Shown piece after piece: positions 1-6,524 of a stretch of DNA of 11,868 bases. The translations under genes and the position numbers were made by a program. The notes below the pieces were generated by a model that did not search any database, had not been told where the DNA came from, and saw nothing but the letters and a program-made list of their open reading frames with translations. Origin of the DNA: CAZESH01 sp964514665 (GTDB lineage: Bacteria; Bacillota; Bacilli; Paenibacillales; KCTC-25726); the NCBI GenBank assembly GCA_964514665.1, contig CAZESH010000115.1, forward strand, positions 1 to 11,868, in the 5' to 3' direction. The stretch's first letter is position 1. Every line of letters starts with the position of its first letter.

Positions 1-864
1 TCATTTGCTACAATGAATAACTTACTGAACATTTTGAACCAAGGATCCTTGTTGGTGATCATTTCATTAGGACTTACAGCCGTAGTGATTGTTGGCGAAT
101 TTGATATGAGTATCGGTTATGTTGCAAGTTTGGCTGGTGTGTTGGTGACCGGTTTTATGGTCAATCAACATATGCCGTTAGCTGTAGCCATTCCTTCTGT
201 ACTGATCGTTTCTTTGCTCATAGGTCTTGTCAATGGATTAATCGTAACCAAGGCCAAAGTAAGCTCGGTCATATCTACGATCGGGATTGGCGGAATTGTT
301 GTCGGGTTAAATTATGCCTACTCCAATGGTGCGCCAATTGCGACGGGTGTTCCCGATGAGTTTTTGAATCTCACACTGATTAAACTGTTCGGATATATCC
401 CTGTCAATATTATTTATATGCTGGCGATCTTGCTGATTTTATGGCTGATTCTGAACCGGACCGAATTGGGACAATGGATTCAAGCGGTCGGAGGCAACCA
501 AATGGCAGCCAAATTTTCGGGTATTCGCGTGGATTTGGTCAAAATTATCGCTTTTGTAATTAGTGCTTTTACTGCCGGGGTTACCGGCATCCTGCTTGCC
601 TCGTTGATCGGAAGCGGTACGACTGGTGCCGGAGATTCCTATCTCATTAACGCTTTCGCAGCTGTTTTTCTGGGATCGGCTACATTAAAGGACGGGGAAT
701 TCCATGCACTCGGAACCTTTATAGGAGTTTTTATCATTGGCATCGGCTTTAACGGCTTGGCAATCTTTGGTGTGCCGACATACTTTCAATATATTTTCCA
801 AGGAGTCATCTTAGTAGGTGCTGTAGCGCTAAGTTCGATTGCCAGAATCTATTCCCAGAAGTAG
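1..864 (+). CDS. Sugar ABC transporter permease, RbsC type (5' end missing)
   Basis: Inner-membrane permease of a carbohydrate ABC importer of the ribose/xylose/AraH/RbsC (BPD_transp_2) family. The frame is open to the first base (S-F-A-T precede the first Met at 13), and the family is usually about 310-340 residues, so the N-terminal membrane segment lies outside the window. What is visible is almost wholly hydrophobic: repeated membrane segments, then the conserved cytoplasmic loop G-G-N-Q-M-A-A-K-F-S-G-I, which in this family contacts the ATPase, then a Gly-rich stretch (LLASLIGSGTTGAGDSY) and the F-L-G-S-A-T region. The ATPase and binding protein should lie upstream. A D-lyxose isomerase starts 27 bases downstream, so the substrate is probably a pentose or hexose such as lyxose, mannose or ribose (inference from context; the permease alone does not show specificity). 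Confidence 0.9.
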   Translation, partial: SFATMNNLLNILNQGSLLVIISLGLTAVVIVGEFDMSIGYVASLAGVLVTGFMVNQHMPLAVAIPSVLIVSLLIGLVNGLIVTKAKVSSVISTIGIGGIVVGLNYAYSNGAPIATGVPDEFLNLTLIKLFGYIPVNIIYMLAILLILWLILNRTELGQWIQAVGGNQMAAKFSGIRVDLVKIIAFVISAFTAGVTGILLASLIGSGTTGAGDSYLINAFAAVFLGSATLKDGEFHALGTFIGVFIIGIGFNGLAIFGVPTYFQYIFQGVILVGAVALSSIARIYSQK

Positions 865-891
865 TGATACTGATGGGAGGAGGGAACTGTC

Positions 892-1440
892 ATGCTTAAA
901 AAATTACAATTAAAACTGGAGCAAGAAAACACGCTATCGTTTTTGAAAAAAGCTGGAATCCGGTTGACACAGGATGAGTCTGCTCAGATCGAGATTGCTG
1001 ATTTTGGTCTCAACGAGTTGGAACGTACCGGATTACAGCTTGTCACATATGTAAACAACGATAGGTACTGCGCGAAGGAATTGGTTCTGTTTCCGGGTCA
1101 AACCTGTCCGGAACACAAACATCCTTCTATTGACAGCGATCAAGGCAAGATGGAAACCTTTCGCTGTCGCTGGGGAAAGGTATGGCTTTATGTCGAGGGG
1201 AAACGATCTAAGGATATTCAAGCTACAATCCCTCCCGGATCAGAAAAGTATTATACAGTTTTTCATGAGATTGAATTAAATCCGGGTGACCAGTTTACGA
1301 TTTCTCCGGATACATTACATTGGTTCCAAGCTGCGGAGGAAGGTACTGTGGTCTCTGAATTTTCAAGCACAAGCCGGGACGAATTCGATATTTTTACAGA
1401 TCCGAGAATTAAACGCATTCCAGAACTCGAAGTGGAATGA
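892..1440 (+). CDS. D-lyxose ketol-isomerase (YdaE-like cupin)
   Basis: Cytoplasmic metal-dependent aldose-ketose isomerase that interconverts D-lyxose and D-xylulose, and in several characterised members D-mannose and D-fructose. The 182 residues match the usual size of the B. subtilis YdaE family. The cupin metal site is visible: H75 and H77 in PEHKHP, E88 in METFRCRWGKVWLYV, and H143 in DTLHWFQA. The conserved tail S-R-D-E-F-D-I-F-T-D-P-R-I is also present. The start is supported by GGGAGGAGGG at 875-884, about 7 bases before the ATG. It lies directly behind a sugar permease and overlaps or abuts a broken FucU/RbsD-type mutarotase gene, so the three once formed an uptake, anomer-conversion and isomerisation pathway. 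The family call is firm; the true physiological sugar is inferred. Confidence 0.9.
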   Translation: MLKKLQLKLEQENTLSFLKKAGIRLTQDESAQIEIADFGLNELERTGLQLVTYVNNDRYCAKELVLFPGQTCPEHKHPSIDSDQGKMETFRCRWGKVWLYVEGKRSKDIQATIPPGSEKYYTVFHEIELNPGDQFTISPDTLHWFQAAEEGTVVSEFSSTSRDEFDIFTDPRIKRIPELEVE

Positions 1441-1457
1441 TTACGGGGCGTATAGTC

Positions 1458-1870
1458 GTGTTAATAGGAATTTCCAAAGTGCTTTCTCCTGATTTGCTAA
1501 AAATATTAATGGAAATGGGTCATGGCGACGAAATCGTGCCTGCTGATGGCAATTTCCCGGCTTCCAGTCCGTTCTGATGAACATGGTGTGCCGATTTTAC
1601 TTGATGCTGTTCTGCAGCTCATGCCTCTTGATCCGTGTAGAAAAGTCCGCTTGTTTGATGAGGGTAAGCCCTGGTGATCAAGTGGACACTCCGGTTTGGT
1701 CGAGCTATCAAGCGATCATTCAGCAGCGGGCAAAAGTAAAAGAGACCTTTGAATATCTAGGTCGTTTCGATTTTTACGAAAGAGCCAAAAAAACTTACGC
1801 TATCGTTGCGACTGGAGAAGGTTCTCTCTATGCAAATATCATCTTGGAAAAAGGTGTTATTACAGACTGA
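1458..1870 (+). pseudogene. Broken FucU/RbsD-family sugar mutarotase
   Basis: FucU/RbsD proteins interconvert sugar anomers (L-fucose, D-ribose). The family signature is recognisable but spread over three frames. The first part, from a GTG at 1458 (or the ATG at 1437 that overlaps the isomerase stop), reads V-L-I-G-I-S-K-V-L-S-P-D-L-L-K-I-L-M-E-M-G-H-G-D-E-I-V-P-A-D and then N-F-P-A, and stops at 1575-1577. The middle continues in the next frame from about 1567 (VRSDEHGVPILLDAVLQLMPLD). The end is in the third frame from about 1630 (VEKSACLMRVSPGD, then FYERAKKTYAIVATGEGSLYANIILEKGVI) to the stop at 1870. The first junction also seems to have lost a few codons; the second is explained by two bases missing from a Tyr codon in D-P-Y-V-E-K. 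Total length is close to an intact gene (about 140 residues). It was the third gene of the sugar operon. Sequencing error is possible but would need two separate events. Confidence 0.85.
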
Positions 1871-1913
1871 ATTATTATTACCAATTATTTAAGAAATATT
1901 AAGGGGCTGTCCC

Positions 1914-1961
1914 GGCTGTCCCATAAGGTCTAATATCAGACCTGAGGGGTAGCCTCTTTTT
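1914..1961 (+). terminator. Rho-independent terminator of the sugar operon
   Basis: A long imperfect hairpin followed by T-rich sequence. GGCT at 1914-1917 pairs with AGCC at 1951-1954, CCC at 1920-1922 pairs with GGG at 1947-1949, and AGGTCT at 1926-1931 pairs perfectly with AGACCT at 1938-1943 around the loop AATATC. TCTTTTT follows. It lies 44 bases after the fucU-like stop. The 9-mer GGCTGTCCC is present twice in tandem (1905-1913 and 1914-1922), and only the second copy takes part in the hairpin. Confidence 0.75.
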
Positions 1962-2020
1962 GTTATAATTTTGAACACAAAAAGAAACCTTTTTATTTAT
2001 TTTGATCCTAGATTAACGCA

Positions 2021-2056
2021 TTGAACTTGTTCAAGTGTAACTCTAAAAGGTATAAT
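2021..2056 (+). promoter_or_regulatory. Promoter of the yebC-family gene with palindrome at -35
   Basis: A consensus -10 TATAAT lies at 2051-2056, 25 bases before the ATG. No good -35 is seen; TTGTTC at 2027-2032 has an 18-base spacer but is weak. The -35 region is covered by a perfect inverted repeat, TTGAAC at 2021-2026 and GTTCAA at 2029-2034 with a TT centre, which may be an operator (inference). Confidence 0.55.
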
Positions 2057-2081
2057 AAACAAAAACGAAAGTGGGGACAGC

Positions 2082-2801
2082 ATGGGCCGTAAGTGGAACA
2101 ATATTAAAGAAAAAAAAGCTTCCAAGGATGCAAATACGAGTCGGGTTTATGCAAAGTTTGGTGTCGAAATTTATGTGGCGGCTAAAAAAGGCGAACCCGA
2201 TCCGGAATCGAATCAAGCCTTGAAATTTGTGCTTGAGCGTGCCAAGACCTACAATGTGCCGAAGGCGATTATCGACCGGGCGATTGACAAGGCCAAGGGC
2301 AATTCGGAAGACAGCTATGAAGAGCTTCGTTATGAAGGTTTCGGACCGAGCGGATCCATGGTTATCGTGGATGCACTTACCAATAACGTGAACCGGACGG
2401 TTTCGGAAGTACGCTCCGCCTTTAATAAAAACGGCGGCAACATGGGCGTAAGCGGTTCCGTAGCTTATATGTTTGACGAGACGGCGGTAATCGGTGTTGA
2501 AGGCAAATCGGCAGATGATGTGCTTGAATTTTTAATGGAAGCGGAAGTAGATGTGCGTGACATCATAGAAGAAGAGGAAGCGGTTATCGTATATGCCGAC
2601 CCCGACCAGTTCCATGCCGTGCAAGAAGCATTCAGGAATGCGGGCATAAGTGAATTTACAGTAGCGGAAGTAACCATGCTTGCGCAAAATGACGTCCCGC
2701 TTGCGGAAGATGCACAGGCACAATTTGAAAAGCTGCTAGATGCATTGGAAGATTTGGAGGATGTTCAGCAGGTGTACCACAATGTGGATTTTGGTGAATA
2801 A
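2082..2801 (+). CDS. yebC: YebC/PmpR-family protein (YebC2/YeeI type)
   Basis: Cytoplasmic YebC/TACO1-family protein of 239 residues, the normal length. These were long annotated as DNA-binding transcriptional regulators; more recent work on the bacterial YebC2 branch and mitochondrial TACO1 links them to translation, including relief of ribosome stalling at proline-rich stretches. Visible hallmarks are the N-terminal M-G-R-K-W-N-N-I-K-E-K-K-A-S-K-D, the helical RAKTYNVPKAIIDRAIDKAKG block, the central YEGFGPSGSMVIVDALTNNVNRT motif, then FNKNGGNMGVSGSVAYMFD and an acidic C-terminal domain. The start Met opens the conserved N-terminus and has GTGGGGA upstream as a modest ribosome binding site. 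Lower-branch YebC proteins begin M-A-G-H-S-K-W, so M-G-R-K-W-N places this in the YeeI-like branch. It has its own promoter and no operon partner. Confidence 0.93.
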   Translation: MGRKWNNIKEKKASKDANTSRVYAKFGVEIYVAAKKGEPDPESNQALKFVLERAKTYNVPKAIIDRAIDKAKGNSEDSYEELRYEGFGPSGSMVIVDALTNNVNRTVSEVRSAFNKNGGNMGVSGSVAYMFDETAVIGVEGKSADDVLEFLMEAEVDVRDIIEEEEAVIVYADPDQFHAVQEAFRNAGISEFTVAEVTMLAQNDVPLAEDAQAQFEKLLDALEDLEDVQQVYHNVDFGE

Positions 2802-2954
2802 TACTTATTTAGATTGTTTAAGAATTTTGCAGCTTCTTGATTTTAACCAGGACTTGATGGGTAAAATAATCAAGATAGGAAAAAATTGAATGGTAGTGAA
2901 AGGCTGTTTCAAAACTTAGAAAAAGAAGGATGAAAAATAAAGTAAGTTTGCTGA

Positions 2955-3155
2955 TTGGAGGCGGATTCTTTACACCCCGAAGAAAGAGGAAAGGGCCTAT
3001 TATCTCAAAACTTTTTTCTTTCATTCGTTGATGAGATGAAAACAGCGGTTGAAGCCCTTGGAAAAACATCCATTCGGGAGGTCAATAGCAAGGATTTAGT
3101 CGCATTGGATGAGCTAACAAGTAAAATAACCAAACTACCTTTAGCTTATAATTAG
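2955..3155 (+). pseudogene. Probable C-terminal scrap of an FMN-binding glutamate synthase-like gene
   Basis: A short frame of 66 residues with a protein-like end: FFLSFVDEMKTAVEALGKTS, then I-R-E-V-N-S-K-D-L-V-A-L-D-E-L. It resembles the C-terminus of FMN-binding glutamate synthase-like proteins, in which a helix D/E-E-M followed by a-l-G-k-s-s-i and n-x-x-D-L-V-A-L-D closes the TIM-barrel domain. An in-frame TGA stands just before at 2952-2954, and no flavin or barrel motifs are found upstream, so this would be a tail only. A TTG at 2955 could act as a start, but I see it as a remnant. The family assignment is from memory of the pattern and is tentative. Confidence 0.4.
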
Positions 3156-3161
3156 AAAAAA

Positions 3162-3210
3162 AAGGGGGCAAGCGATGGAGTTAAGTGTAACCGAAATAAG
3201 GATAAATCAT
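3162..3210 (+). other. Ribosome binding site and start of a possible truncated gene
   Basis: AAGGGGG at 3162-3168 stands 6 bases before an ATG at 3175, which opens M-E-L-S-V-T-E-I-R-I-N-H. The frame then runs antisense through the end of the 3211-3648 gene and stops at 3316-3318. This looks like the front end of a lost gene cut at about 3205, in the same decayed patch as the glutamate synthase scrap. The product is not recognisable. Confidence 0.25.
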
Positions 3211-3648
3211 TCAGCACGGGCAGGAAATTGCAGCCACATTGCCCAAGCAGCAAGATCCTTGCGGATTATTCACTTCACAGCCGCAGCGGTTTGCCTTGAC
3301 ATGTCCCGTAATGCTTGAAACGACGGTATGCTTCCCGGTTTTCACGATCCGTTCACGCGTCCATCCAAAGCAATAACAAACCGGTGTATCCGGCCGGTTG
3401 TCTTTTTGAAATACAGATACTTTCAGATCTTGAGTGTTAAAAACGTCATGATGATTGTTAAAATATACAACCTCACAGCTGGAAGAAGTACAAAAATTGT
3501 ACGCTGTGTCCGGTTCCAAACGTTCCAATGCACCGGGCAAAAGCAAGCTTTTAAGCGTTACGATTTGAACAGGTTTTCCTTTCATGTTGCAGAAAGGACA
3601 GAGTAATTCAGACGAAGGGCCGCCGGAATAAGCACAACAATCAGCCAT
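3211..3648 (-). CDS. CopZ-N-type zinc/[2Fe-2S]-binding metallochaperone-like protein
   Basis: A 145-residue Cys-rich cytoplasmic protein of the kind annotated as iron-sulfur cluster-binding metallochaperone, homologous to the N-terminal domain of Archaeoglobus CopZ. It has 13 cysteines: C4-C5, C17-P-F-C20, C53 and C58 in the N-terminal zinc-type part, then C91-Y-C93, C122-G-C124 and C133-C134 in the Bfd-like [2Fe-2S] half (PVCYCFGWTRERI and R-C-G-C-E-V-N-N-P-Q-G-S-C-C-L-G-N-V), and a C-P-C end. The heavy-metal-associated domain (GMTCxxC) that follows this module in CopZ is absent, so it is a stand-alone version. AGGAGG at 3657-3662 lies 8 bases before the ATG. It is divergent from the ArsR-rhodanese gene with 141 bases between, which suggests shared control. 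Its partner (copper, mercury or a sulfur carrier) cannot be told from sequence. Confidence 0.8.
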   Translation of the reverse strand: MADCCAYSGGPSSELLCPFCNMKGKPVQIVTLKSLLLPGALERLEPDTAYNFCTSSSCEVVYFNNHHDVFNTQDLKVSVFQKDNRPDTPVCYCFGWTRERIVKTGKHTVVSSITGHVKANRCGCEVNNPQGSCCLGNVAAISCPC

Positions 3649-3713
3649 CAGTTGAACCTCCTTTTTTCCATTATATCGGTTTCTTCCGTTTTCAGCATGA
3701 TTTTTTATGATCT

Positions 3714-3777
3714 AGAGAGATTGACACTCTCTTTTTTTTGTTACATTATATAATTATTCAATTAAATAATTGAATAA
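3714..3777. promoter_or_regulatory. Divergent control region with perfect 24-bp palindrome operator
   Basis: The palindrome at 3754-3777 has 11-bp arms, TTATTCAATTA and TAATTGAATAA, separated by AA. It is a typical ArsR/SmtB-type operator placed between the promoter and the ribosome binding site of the regulator gene. Upstream, TTGACA at 3721-3726 is a perfect -35; CATTAT at 3744-3749 (17-base spacer) is a fair -10, while the consensus TATAAT at 3749-3754 is 22 bases away. TTGACA lies in the loop of a 6-bp inverted repeat, AGAGAG (3714-3719) and CTCTCT (3727-3732), followed by T residues, which could form a weak hairpin. On the minus strand a TATAAT lies at 3745-3750, next to the same operator, so the metallochaperone gene may be co-regulated. 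Confidence 0.7.
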
Positions 3778-3789
3778 GGAGAAGATTAC

Positions 3790-4461
3790 ATGACTAAAAA
3801 AGTTTCATCCAGACCCTTTAAAGACGCCATTTACCATCAGTTCTCCAAAATCGGAAAAAGTCTGTCCAGCGCCAAACGAATTGAATTGCTGGATCTTCTT
3901 TCCCAATGTCCCAAATCGGTTGAAACCTTGGCACGGGAAACATCCATGAGCATAGCCAACGTTTCGCAACATTTGCAAACCTTGCTTGAGGCCCAGCTTG
4001 TCCGATTCCGTAAAAAGGGAACCTACGTCATCTATGAGTTGGCGGATGAACGTGTCAATCAGTTTCTATTCGCCTTCAGGAATTTGGGTGAGCATCGTCT
4101 TGCGGAAATTCCAAAAATCAAGAATGAGTTCTTTCAGGCGTTTGACGACTCGAAACCGATCGGCACTCCGGAATTGATGGAACGGTTGAAAAATGAAAAT
4201 GTGCAGTTAATCGATGTAAGGCCTGCTGAAGAATATGAAGCCGGTCACATTCCAGAGGCTGTTTCCTTTCCGATTTACGAGATTGAAAAGTATTTATCCG
4301 AGCTGCCAAAGAATAAAGAAATGATCGTTTACTGCCGCGGGCCTTACTGTGCATATGCCGCTCAAGCTGTGGAACTGCTTCGTTCGCAAGGATTTGAGAC
4401 GATTCGGTTCGAAGGAAACGTCCAGGATTGGCGGGAGTATCAAAATCAGATTCAACAATAA
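3790..4461 (+). CDS. ArsR-family regulator fused to a rhodanese domain
   Basis: A 223-residue repressor-like protein in two parts. Residues about 13-105 are an ArsR/SmtB winged helix: the recognition region is SVETLARETSMSIANVSQHL, followed by the wing RFRKKGTYVIYEL. Residues about 125-220 are a complete rhodanese domain: LIDVRPAEEYEAGHIPEA and the catalytic loop C182-R-G-P-Y-C187. The ArsR part lacks the ELCVCD metal box and has only one cysteine (C40), so the dithiol pair of SqrR/BigR persulfide sensors is not complete. The likely sensing thiol is the rhodanese C182, perhaps with C187 (inference). AAGGAG sits at 3776-3781, overlapping the operator, so repressor binding covers the translation start region of the DNA. 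It is the first gene of a five-gene operon and probably autoregulates. Confidence 0.92.
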   Translation: MTKKVSSRPFKDAIYHQFSKIGKSLSSAKRIELLDLLSQCPKSVETLARETSMSIANVSQHLQTLLEAQLVRFRKKGTYVIYELADERVNQFLFAFRNLGEHRLAEIPKIKNEFFQAFDDSKPIGTPELMERLKNENVQLIDVRPAEEYEAGHIPEAVSFPIYEIEKYLSELPKNKEMIVYCRGPYCAYAAQAVELLRSQGFETIRFEGNVQDWREYQNQIQQ

Positions 4462-4500
4462 TGAAAGGTCTTTATCCAAATTTGAAAGGAGAATAACATC

Positions 4501-5235
4501 ATGATTTTTCGTCAATACTTGCACACGAATCCGGTGGCGGCATCTTACTTTTTGGGATGCGGCGGCCAATCACAAGGCGCTGTCGTCGATCCGCTGGAGG
4601 ATCAGGTGGAGTTTTATCTCGAGGAATCCCGAAGATTGCGAATGGACATTCACTATGTCATCGATACCCATCTCCATGCCGATCATATCTCTGGGGGAAG
4701 AATGCTTGCCGAACTAACGGGGGCAAAGTATATCCTGCACCGTTCTGCAGAAACGGCTTACGAATTTTCACCGGTGGACGACGGGGATGAAATCATTGCA
4801 GGAAATACCGTATTAAAGATTCTGCATACGCCGGGGCATACGCCGGAACACATTTCCATGCTTGTAACCGATAAGACCAGAGGAACTGATCCTTGGTTCG
4901 TGTTAACAGGGCATGCGTTAATGGTCGGTGATGTGGGCCGCACGGAACTGGCGACGGATCTGAAACAAGGAGCAAGCGATTTATACCACAGCTTGTTTGA
5001 TAAAATATCTTCTTTGGACGATCATTTGGAAATATTTCCAGGCGCTTTTTCCGGTTCGGTTTGCGGTCGGGGGCTCAGCGGTAAACCTTCCTCCACCATC
5101 GGTTTTGAGAGACGGTTCAATAAAGCGCTGCAGAAAACCCAAAAAGAGGAATTTATTCAATTCATGACAGAAAACGTTCCTCCGCCGCCGGAAAATTTTC
5201 AAACGATTCGACGCAAAAATCAAGGATTTGAATAA
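4501..5235 (+). CDS. Metallo-beta-lactamase-fold persulfide dioxygenase (ETHE1-like)
   Basis: A cytoplasmic enzyme of 244 residues expected to oxidise a thiol persulfide (in Bacilli bacillithiol or CoA persulfide rather than glutathione persulfide) with O2 to sulfite and thiol, using one Fe(II). The fold motif is clear: T-H57-L-H59-A-D61-H62, PGHTPEH with H113, and VGDVGRTEL with D144. H57, H113 and D144 correspond to the 2-His-1-Asp iron site of ETHE1. The second-metal histidine of glyoxalase II-type proteins is replaced: E-I-F-P-G-A-F-S-G-S-V-C-G-R stands where PGHG is usual. GLSGKPSSTIGFERRFN is the typical C-terminal part of this branch. It lacks the fused rhodanese domains of CstB, but separate rhodaneses are encoded in the same operon. 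It lies 39 bases after the regulator with GAAAGGAG as ribosome binding site. Confidence 0.88.
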   Translation: MIFRQYLHTNPVAASYFLGCGGQSQGAVVDPLEDQVEFYLEESRRLRMDIHYVIDTHLHADHISGGRMLAELTGAKYILHRSAETAYEFSPVDDGDEIIAGNTVLKILHTPGHTPEHISMLVTDKTRGTDPWFVLTGHALMVGDVGRTELATDLKQGASDLYHSLFDKISSLDDHLEIFPGAFSGSVCGRGLSGKPSSTIGFERRFNKALQKTQKEEFIQFMTENVPPPPENFQTIRRKNQGFE

Positions 5236-5268
5236 AAACATGCAGCCAGAAGGAGATGCATCAGTTTC

Positions 5269-6522
5269 ATGAATCCAAAAGGGATCGCCATCGGTTTAAA
5301 AGAAAACATCTTGCAATTTATTCTGCTGGTTGTCATCAATCTGTTCGTCGGTTCCATGGTCGGATTGGAAAGAACCGTCCTGCCCTTGCTTGGCGAAAAA
5401 CAATTCGGTCTGGCCTCCGCGAGTGCGGCGCTTTCGTTTATTATCAGTTTCGGCTTTTCAAAAGCGATCGTGAATTTTTTGGCGGGCCGCTTGGCAGACA
5501 GGATGGGACGAAAAAAAGTGCTCTTGATCGGTTGGATTGCCGGTATCCTTGTACCTTTGCTCGTCATATTTGCGAACTCATGGTGGGTCATTGTATTGGC
5601 CAATATCTTTTTGGGCATCAACCAGGGGTTGACGTGGTCCATGACCGTCAATATGAAAATGGATCTGGTCAAAGGAAATCAGCGGGGATTGGCACTCGGA
5701 TTCAATGAATTTGCCGGATATTCCGGGGTGGCCATTGCCGCAGCCGCTTCAGGTTATCTCGCTTCGGCTTACTCACTTCGTCCGGAACCGTTCTATCTGG
5801 GAATCGGCATCGTTATCGTTGGCTTGATCTTGTCGATTTTTGCGAAAGATACCGGGTCCCACCTGCGGCTCCAAGCACAGATGCAGGGGGAAACCGGGAA
5901 AAATCGTGAAAAGATGTCAATTCTCGAAGTGTTCAAAAAAACAACTTGGCAGAACCGATCGCTATCCAGCGCCAATTTTGCCGGATTATCCACCAATTTA
6001 AAGGACGGAATGGCTTGGGGACTTTTTCCGATATTTTTTGGAACCGCAGGCCTTTCGATTCAACAAATTGGTCTGATCGTCGCGCTTTATCCCGCTGCCT
6101 GGGGCTTTTTTCAACTGTTTACCGGATATTTGAGCGATCGTGTCGGGCGAAAGTGGATGATTGCCGCCGGAATGTGGACACAGGCCGCGGCAGTATGGTG
6201 GATTCTGTTTTCCGGCAACTACGGCATGTGGATCGTTGGCGCGGTTTTGCTTGGAATGGGAACCGCCATGGTGTATCCGACCTTGCTTGCTTCCATCAGC
6301 GACGTCGCCCATCCCGCATGGCGCGCATCGTCTCTGGGCATTTATCGGTTTTGGCGCGACAGCGGCTATGCCTTTGGCGCTTTATTGGCCGGTGTGCTGG
6401 CGGATGCATTGAACATCTCATGGGCAATCGGTCTTGTCGCTTTGTTGCCGCTGAGTGCAGGGCTAGTCGTTGCCCTTCGAATGAAAGAAACCTTAAACAA
6501 AGTGAATGAAAAAGAGGGATAA
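5269..6522 (+). CDS. MFS transporter, 12 membrane segments
   Basis: A 417-residue major facilitator protein of ordinary length. Both halves carry the MFS motif A in the loop after the second helix: GRLADRMGRK (73-82) and GYLSDRVGRK (286-295), and a charged central loop lies at about 194-235. A distinctive segment, S-S-L-G-I-Y-R-F-W-R-D-S-G-Y-A-F-G-A-L (355-372), follows the tenth helix. AAGGAG at 5250-5255 is 13 bases before the ATG, a rather long spacing. It lies between the persulfide dioxygenase and a rhodanese gene and is nearly fused to the latter (2 bases). In comparable cst-type operons this slot holds a TauE-like sulfite/sulfonate exporter, so export of sulfite, thiosulfate or another sulfur product is the best guess. 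Nothing in the sequence proves the substrate; metal or metalloid export is an alternative. Confidence 0.85.
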   Translation: MNPKGIAIGLKENILQFILLVVINLFVGSMVGLERTVLPLLGEKQFGLASASAALSFIISFGFSKAIVNFLAGRLADRMGRKKVLLIGWIAGILVPLLVIFANSWWVIVLANIFLGINQGLTWSMTVNMKMDLVKGNQRGLALGFNEFAGYSGVAIAAAASGYLASAYSLRPEPFYLGIGIVIVGLILSIFAKDTGSHLRLQAQMQGETGKNREKMSILEVFKKTTWQNRSLSSANFAGLSTNLKDGMAWGLFPIFFGTAGLSIQQIGLIVALYPAAWGFFQLFTGYLSDRVGRKWMIAAGMWTQAAAVWWILFSGNYGMWIVGAVLLGMGTAMVYPTLLASISDVAHPAWRASSLGIYRFWRDSGYAFGALLAGVLADALNISWAIGLVALLPLSAGLVVALRMKETLNKVNEKEG

Positions 6523-6524
6523 AG

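Noticed and set aside
2899..2915. GAAAGGCTGTTTCAAAA, similar to ends of some Bacilli insertion sequences
   Set aside because: No matching inverted end, target duplication or transposase nearby; one short match is not enough.
2818..3069. Open frame of 83 codons on the minus strand
   Set aside because: Low-complexity Phe/Leu-rich translation of A/T-rich sequence with no ribosome binding site; it overlaps the glutamate synthase-like scrap on the other strand.
3714..3739. AGAGAG-N7-CTCTCT hairpin with T tract as a terminator
   Set aside because: Stem of 6 bp with only three G-C pairs, and it contains the only TTGACA before the ArsR-rhodanese gene; more likely part of the promoter than a terminator.
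5998..6312. Open frame of 104 codons antisense to the MFS gene, and a 187-codon frame on the same strand at 5946-6509
   Set aside because: Both are shadows of the G/C-richer MFS coding frame and have no family resemblance.
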